A DNA stretch of 64,000 bases. Origin: Paraspadella gotoi (taxonomy: Eukaryota > Chaetognatha). Below are positions 59,501-64,000 of this stretch, one piece after another. The translations under genes were made by a program, and so were the position numbers. Within the stretch, counting starts at the first letter, position 1. The number at the start of each line of letters is the position of its first letter. Under the pieces are notes generated by a model. It saw only the letters and a list, made by a program, of their open reading frames with translations, had not been told where the DNA came from and made no database searches. The stretch covers positions 13,656,414 to 13,720,413 of the forward strand of contig CM119263.1 in the NCBI GenBank assembly GCA_051294375.1, given 5' to 3'.

Positions 59501-62500
59501 TCCCATAAACTGGATTGTGTATTAGTCTTTCAATTATGTTGACAATGCATACCATCTGGTAGTTTCAGTTTCACCAGGTTTTGCTTACAATTTCTGGATA
59601 TAAGATGGGGAGGCTGAGGGGAGGGGACAGAAGAATTCATGATTCTTCTATGAGTGGAAGTATCACGATTTACTTTTTTTTAAATAACATACTTCATGTT
59701 TGAAAAATAAAAAAAATTTTTTATCATATTACTATGATAAAGCTGTCATGTTGTGATCTTTTAATCGTAATGGTTTAATTTTACTAAATCTTTTATTTGC
59801 ATCAACTCCTCCATTTTGCAGGAATGCTGCATGCACAAATAAAGATAACAGAAGTACTTAAATTGTTATAAAAGGTGTGACTTATAGATGTATTATTAGC
59901 ACAGTTCATGCTCGCATAATAATTCTTATTTTTAAATAAATAACTTTAATCACTACCCATATACATATTCCCACTTAGTAGTTTATTTTGACACAATACA
60001 TGAGAATAGTACAAATTAAAACTACTTCTGCTGATATTTAAAGCTGATGTTAGAATGCTAAGTAAGAAACTGTGAGTTTGTGGTACTGATGAGACAGCGA
60101 GAAAATACATTAAAAATTTTTGATCGTTTGAAAACTTGGGCAACCGCTGGAATGAAATTTTGATGCAAAATAATGCACAATAAGGTTAGCACAAAAACAT
60201 TAACAAATGACGTAGTAGTTAACGAGGAAAGTTAAAAAAATGAAATTATTGCTTTAACGTTGAAACAGTGATTTTCTAATAAAACAATCAGCATGCATTG
60301 CTATATTGCTACAAATATTTTCTAACAAAGAAGTAATTCTCTTACATTTCTATTCTAATCAAAGTAACAATGCAACACTTCCTGTATTTTACAGCTTAAT
60401 TTCGAAAAATTTTGGTGATAAGGAGTTTTCATGCTTCATACATAAAAAATATGACATGTTATTAAAAAAAAGCGATTCGAAGTATGGCATTTAAAAACAT
60501 AACTGAAAGCAAGGACTAATATTGCCTTTTGGCAATAGGATATAGATTAAATCCTAATTTTTAAATATTAACTTAAATATAAAAATGAAAAAGTTATAAA
60601 AATTTATAATCAATTTAACTAAAAGCTAAAAAATAAAAAAATATTTAAGCACCTTCTTCACAACATAACAGGGGTACATTCTTCACTTCATAGAGAACTT
60701 CACGATTTGGTAAAATCTTCTTTGGCATAGAAAGAACAATGAAGCAGTAGCTAGAATGACACGGTGGTGAATAAGATTTTCTGACAATGTTTTTACTGAG
60801 TCAAAACACTTGACTAAATCTTTTTCAAAGCGTCTTTGATTGCCTAGACAGCGAAAAATAGATTAGCGGATATGGTAATTGTGAGAAATATTTTTATCAA
60901 TAAGCATTATAAGCTGTGACCCTCAAGATAACATTTAGAGGCATGAAATTTTCCGTTTCAGTTTACTTTTCAGTCCATTGATGTTTTAAGACATCTATTA
61001 ATATGGCGATATGGATTATTTTTGCACCATTGCTGTTTTCCCATATTTAAGTATAACACATGTTACATTTAAATTTGACAATTTATTGTAATTTTATTAA
61101 TCCTTTATTCCATATAGCACCTTTGTGGGAGCATAGATGTTGAGATTTTTTGTCACATATCTTTTTACCTTGGAATCTTATGTTTTATAATTATTAGACA
61201 TGATCTAATACCATTATCAACTTCCTAGTGTTTTAAAATTCATATATAACATTGAAATATGTTCTTGTAAATGGAGAACTATTTTAATATAACAAATTGA
61301 TGGTATGTATATAATATTGTGATTGTTAACAGTGCACACAATGAATCGCCTTTTAAAATAGTTATGATCTAACACTAGCCTTGACTAAAGAATGCTGAAG
61401 CCATTTAAACCTTTAGTAATTCTTTCTGCGCAAAAAGAATAGGCAACAGAGATGCATTGCTTTGATTTTTCCTTGAGTCGATCAATTAAATCTTTGTCTC
61501 TTATAGTTTTTAAAATGCTAAATTTTCAATTGGACTACATACATATACATGAAGAATAATTTACATAAAAATTTGTAGGCAAAAGGAAAAATAAGCACAA
61601 ATTTTTTTTGCACAAAAAGAATTATCAAGGAAAACCATAAAAATATTTACTGCCCCCAAAAAGTAACATATATGAATTTCTATGTTTAAGACTTTCATTT
61701 ATTCCTACTATATATAAAATATGCAAATAAAAATTAATCTTAGGGGTATAGAAATAAAAAATACACATAGGTGCATTGATTGATTTTAAGTAAACGGGAC
61801 GTTTTTTTCATACATAGTGCGACAACAAAATTGACACCTAAAAACAAATAAAGCGGAGAAAGAATCAGACGAAGATCTTGATAAAAGCATATTCAAAGCA
61901 TGTGCACGTTATGTACTTAAAATCTAGATCAGCATAGTGTTTTACATTAATGCTGTTGCCTTAAAAACCATCGCCTTCTTGAAAAAGCTGCGGATTGGAA
62001 TAGAAATAGCAGAGTCAAGATGATGATTAACGGGACAGACTGAATCCCAAGAGCCCGACCGTTTGGCCAGCAAAATTTATCCATCAAATGGAAAGATAGA
62101 AAAAGAAGTCCGTTACTTTTAGAGCATTTTTCAATTACTATTTCTTCGATTGTCACAGCCAAAAGGCCTCGGGCTCGGGAATAGATTGTCCAAAGCAGGG
62201 GGTAAGCGCCATTGTAGTTAAAAACTCCCCCAATAATGTACAGACGAGGTTAACATGCAGTTATCAGTTACTGATATTTTTCCATCAGTAAAAAATATGT
62301 TTCCGAGATTAGATTGAAGAAAAGGAGCGCAGAGTTGAGCAGCATTAGAGCCTTAATGTTCTTAAAGCTTTTTCTTTGGTTGGTAAAGTTTTGTAATAAT
62401 AGCTAAAAACCGTGTTGTCGAGAAATTGTGCTACGGATAACTGCATGATGTCTTTCCAAAACATAAGGAACACCACGAACAGTTAAAGCACATAATTAGT

Positions 62501-63573
62501 AAACGACAAACAATAATTAGTGAATTTTTGCTGTTCAGGAACATCATAAGGATATCTACGGGAACGAGGTTAAGTTCCATGCGATGATTTCCTTGTGATT
62601 GTCGCTGCAAGCCAACATTGAAAATTAAAAAAAAAAAAAAAACACGTTGAGCAAAATACTAGCAGAATTGTAAAAAAAAAGCACGCATTGATTTTTTCTG
62701 CCCTCTTTTAGCTCAAAGAGTGGAGCCTCATGGTGTTAATCGCATTATTAAGCTCGATTGACTTCACCTTTTCGTCAAAGCGAAAGGGAAAGGGCTCAGC
62801 CAATCAAATTCGTGTAGCGCGCGTCACATCAAGCACCACCATGTGTTACGTTAATTTACAAAAAAAGTACATAGAAAAAAATTATTTTTCTTTGATCTTA
62901 TATATTTCGCCAGTTGGTAAAAACGTTGAAAAAGTTTTCTACTACGACAGAAAGTTCATCGTTATTTCCAACAAGGAGTGACCACGTTTTCTTTCCTTTT
63001 TGTGCACACAGCGAGGTTAACTATGAACTAGGGATTAAAAAGCGTCATAGCAGCGACCTTGAGGTGTTTATCGATATAGACCAATATTTATAAAGGATAA
63101 CGCCAAACTTATACACCGGCGTCGGTCTTTGAGATCTTGCTTTTTCAGTATTTTTTTTGTTTTGTTTCGTTTTGTTTTGGTTTTTTTTTTTGCGAACTTC
63201 TCGAGTTTCAGAAACGAGTATTTCTCAAACTCGAGACGGAGTTGATGAAAATTAAAGTGATGTCTGTCGAGGTTCACCCATACTACGACTAAGTTGAGCA
63301 GTTATTATATAACACATTATTACAAAGCATGAAGCATGTTTAACATCAGAAAGGTTTTGTTAAAAAATAATAAATAATGACGACGAAATATCGGCAGGGA
63401 CGGGCCCGGGATGGTGTGTCCGCAGCCCACCCGGGACCGTAGCTCTGCCGGTTTAATTCTAAAATAGCGTCTATCATCACAATTCATTTTTGCTATGTTT
63501 TGCATCAGAAATTAAAAAAAAAGATATTTGGTTTAAAAAATGACGTATGTAACCGCCACGGCAAACACCCAAG
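56524..63573 (-). other. AT-rich region without genes; candidate giant 3' UTR of the right-edge gene
   Basis: About 7 kb that is strongly AT-rich, with no convincing coding frame, no long microsatellite and no inverted-repeat transposon, in contrast to the rest of the window. It lies downstream of the right-edge minus-strand gene and ends just before the 5' end of the RMDN-like gene. TTTATT hexamers (AATAAA on the minus strand), for example near 56697, and one Pumilio-type TGTAAATA (minus strand, near 56908) are present. A small ORF at 61947-62162 (-) ends in a hydrophobic segment but looks like chance. Confidence 0.35.
63392..63450. repeat. GC-rich imperfect palindrome (stem-loop)
   Basis: CGGCAG at 63392 pairs with CTGCCG ending at 63450, and two CCCGGG blocks pair in the interior. 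It forms a stable-looking hairpin of about 59 nt inside otherwise AT-rich sequence, 419 bases 3' of the right-edge stop codon. Confidence 0.7.
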
Positions 63574-63825
63574 CTAGCAAGGATAATCAATGAAGCGAAT
63601 TTGTAAGTAAAAAAAATGAGAGATGTTCATAGGAATAAAGATGATTTTTGTTGAGATGAGGTCGATGAGATTAAGGACTAGATTCATGGAGTCGGTTTTA
63701 GTCGGGGGTTTTTCGAGGGTAGGGGTAGGGGAGAGGGGTTTGTTGGGGTAGGGATTGTTGGGGATGGGGTCGTAGTTTTCGTCGTTGTTATTGTCGTTTC
63801 GGATTTTTTCTTTTTCGTTTTCGTT
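63574..63825 (-). other. Stop-free minus-strand frame without start, possible alternative last exon
   Basis: An 83-codon frame bounded by TAA and TAG reads Asn/Asp-rich, then Pro-rich (NYDPIPNNPYPNKPLSPTPT), then a hydrophobic helix-like stretch (SMNLVLNLIDLIS). Third positions favour C, as in coding sequence, but the + strand here is simply G/T-rich, which gives the same effect. It lies just downstream of the stop at 63869 on the same strand. It is unrecognised. Confidence 0.2.
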
Positions 63826-63868
63826 TTATTTGGGTTTGTTGTAATCGCGAATTCGATGACATTTTTAG

Positions 63869-64000
63869 CTATACGTCAATTGTTCTACTGTTATTGCTGG
63901 GTGAACGCGAGACGGATCGTTGCCGATTCGTCGGGGGCTCCCGCCGCCCCTCTGGCGACGAGGCTCCCCCCGTTGTTGTATCACCAAGAGCATCCTTGGA
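63869..64000 (-). CDS. C-terminal 43 residues of an unidentified gene (partial, runs off the right edge)
   Basis: On the minus strand the window opens in a stop-free frame that begins SKDALGDTTTGGASSPEGRR, continues through an Arg/Ser-rich stretch (RQRSVSRSPSNNS) and ends RTIDV before TAG at 63869. The composition and varied residues look like a disordered protein C-terminus rather than translated repeat. No family can be named. A possible donor (GAC/GTATAG) overlaps the stop, so the stop could lie in an intron in some transcripts. If this is the true end, the long AT-rich region to the left is a candidate 3' UTR. Confidence 0.45.
   Translation of the reverse strand, partial: SKDALGDTTTGGASSPEGRREPPTNRQRSVSRSPSNNSRTIDV

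Noticed and set aside
61947-62162. Minus-strand ORF with a hydrophobic C-terminal segment
   Set aside because: It sits in AT-rich sequence where T-rich codons give hydrophobic runs by chance; no start context or homology.

Overview
The window looks like nuclear DNA of an invertebrate animal. An arthropod, perhaps a crustacean or other pancrustacean, is the best guess, but nothing in the sequence fixes the taxon. The reasons are: protein-coding genes split by short GT-AG introns (many 60-100 bp), AATAAA polyadenylation signals, animal-specific proteins (an FGF of the FGF9/16/20 type, CDC27, ETF-ubiquinone oxidoreductase, an RMDN-like protein), very abundant (GA)n/(CT)n microsatellites, and several short inverted-repeat transposons. 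There are seven runs of N (assembly gaps).

Region 1 to about 37 kb is essentially gene-free. It carries more than twenty long (CT)n or (GA)n tracts, plus (GCG)n, (ATT)n, (TTTC)n and CTT tracts. It also holds two large inverted duplications (about 7.1-11.2 kb and 14.7-16.5 kb), a mariner-like short transposon (25.3-25.9 kb), and a few weak open frames that I could not identify. The microsatellites stop abruptly at about 36.96 kb, just upstream of the first clear gene.

Region 37-64 kb is gene-dense. In order: an FGF9/16/20-like growth factor gene (+, three exons, 37.5-40.5 kb); CDC27/APC3 (-, eleven coding exons, 46.8-42.7 kb); a small unrecognised three-exon gene (+, 47.2-47.7 kb) head-to-head with CDC27; ETF-QO/ETFDH (+, seven coding exons, 49.9-53.2 kb); an RMDN1-like gene (-, six coding exons, 56.4-54.9 kb); and the C-terminus of another minus-strand gene entering from the right edge (63.87-64.0 kb). 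The AT-rich, microsatellite-free stretch from about 56.5 to 63.5 kb may be the long 3' UTR of that last gene.

Between and inside these genes lie miniature inverted-repeat elements (41.5-42.2, 47.4-48.4 and 53.7-54.5 kb), a 22-23 bp AT-rich minisatellite interrupted by a SINE-like block (48.5-49.2 kb), and a dispersed family with a 30-nt hairpin followed by GTCN repeats; two copies of it sit in ETFDH introns. The genes do not form a pathway: they cover cell signalling (FGF), cell-cycle proteolysis (CDC27), mitochondrial electron transfer (ETFDH) and an organelle-associated TPR-like protein (RMDN). Exon boundaries were read by eye from splice signals, phase and homology recalled from known families; no search was run.
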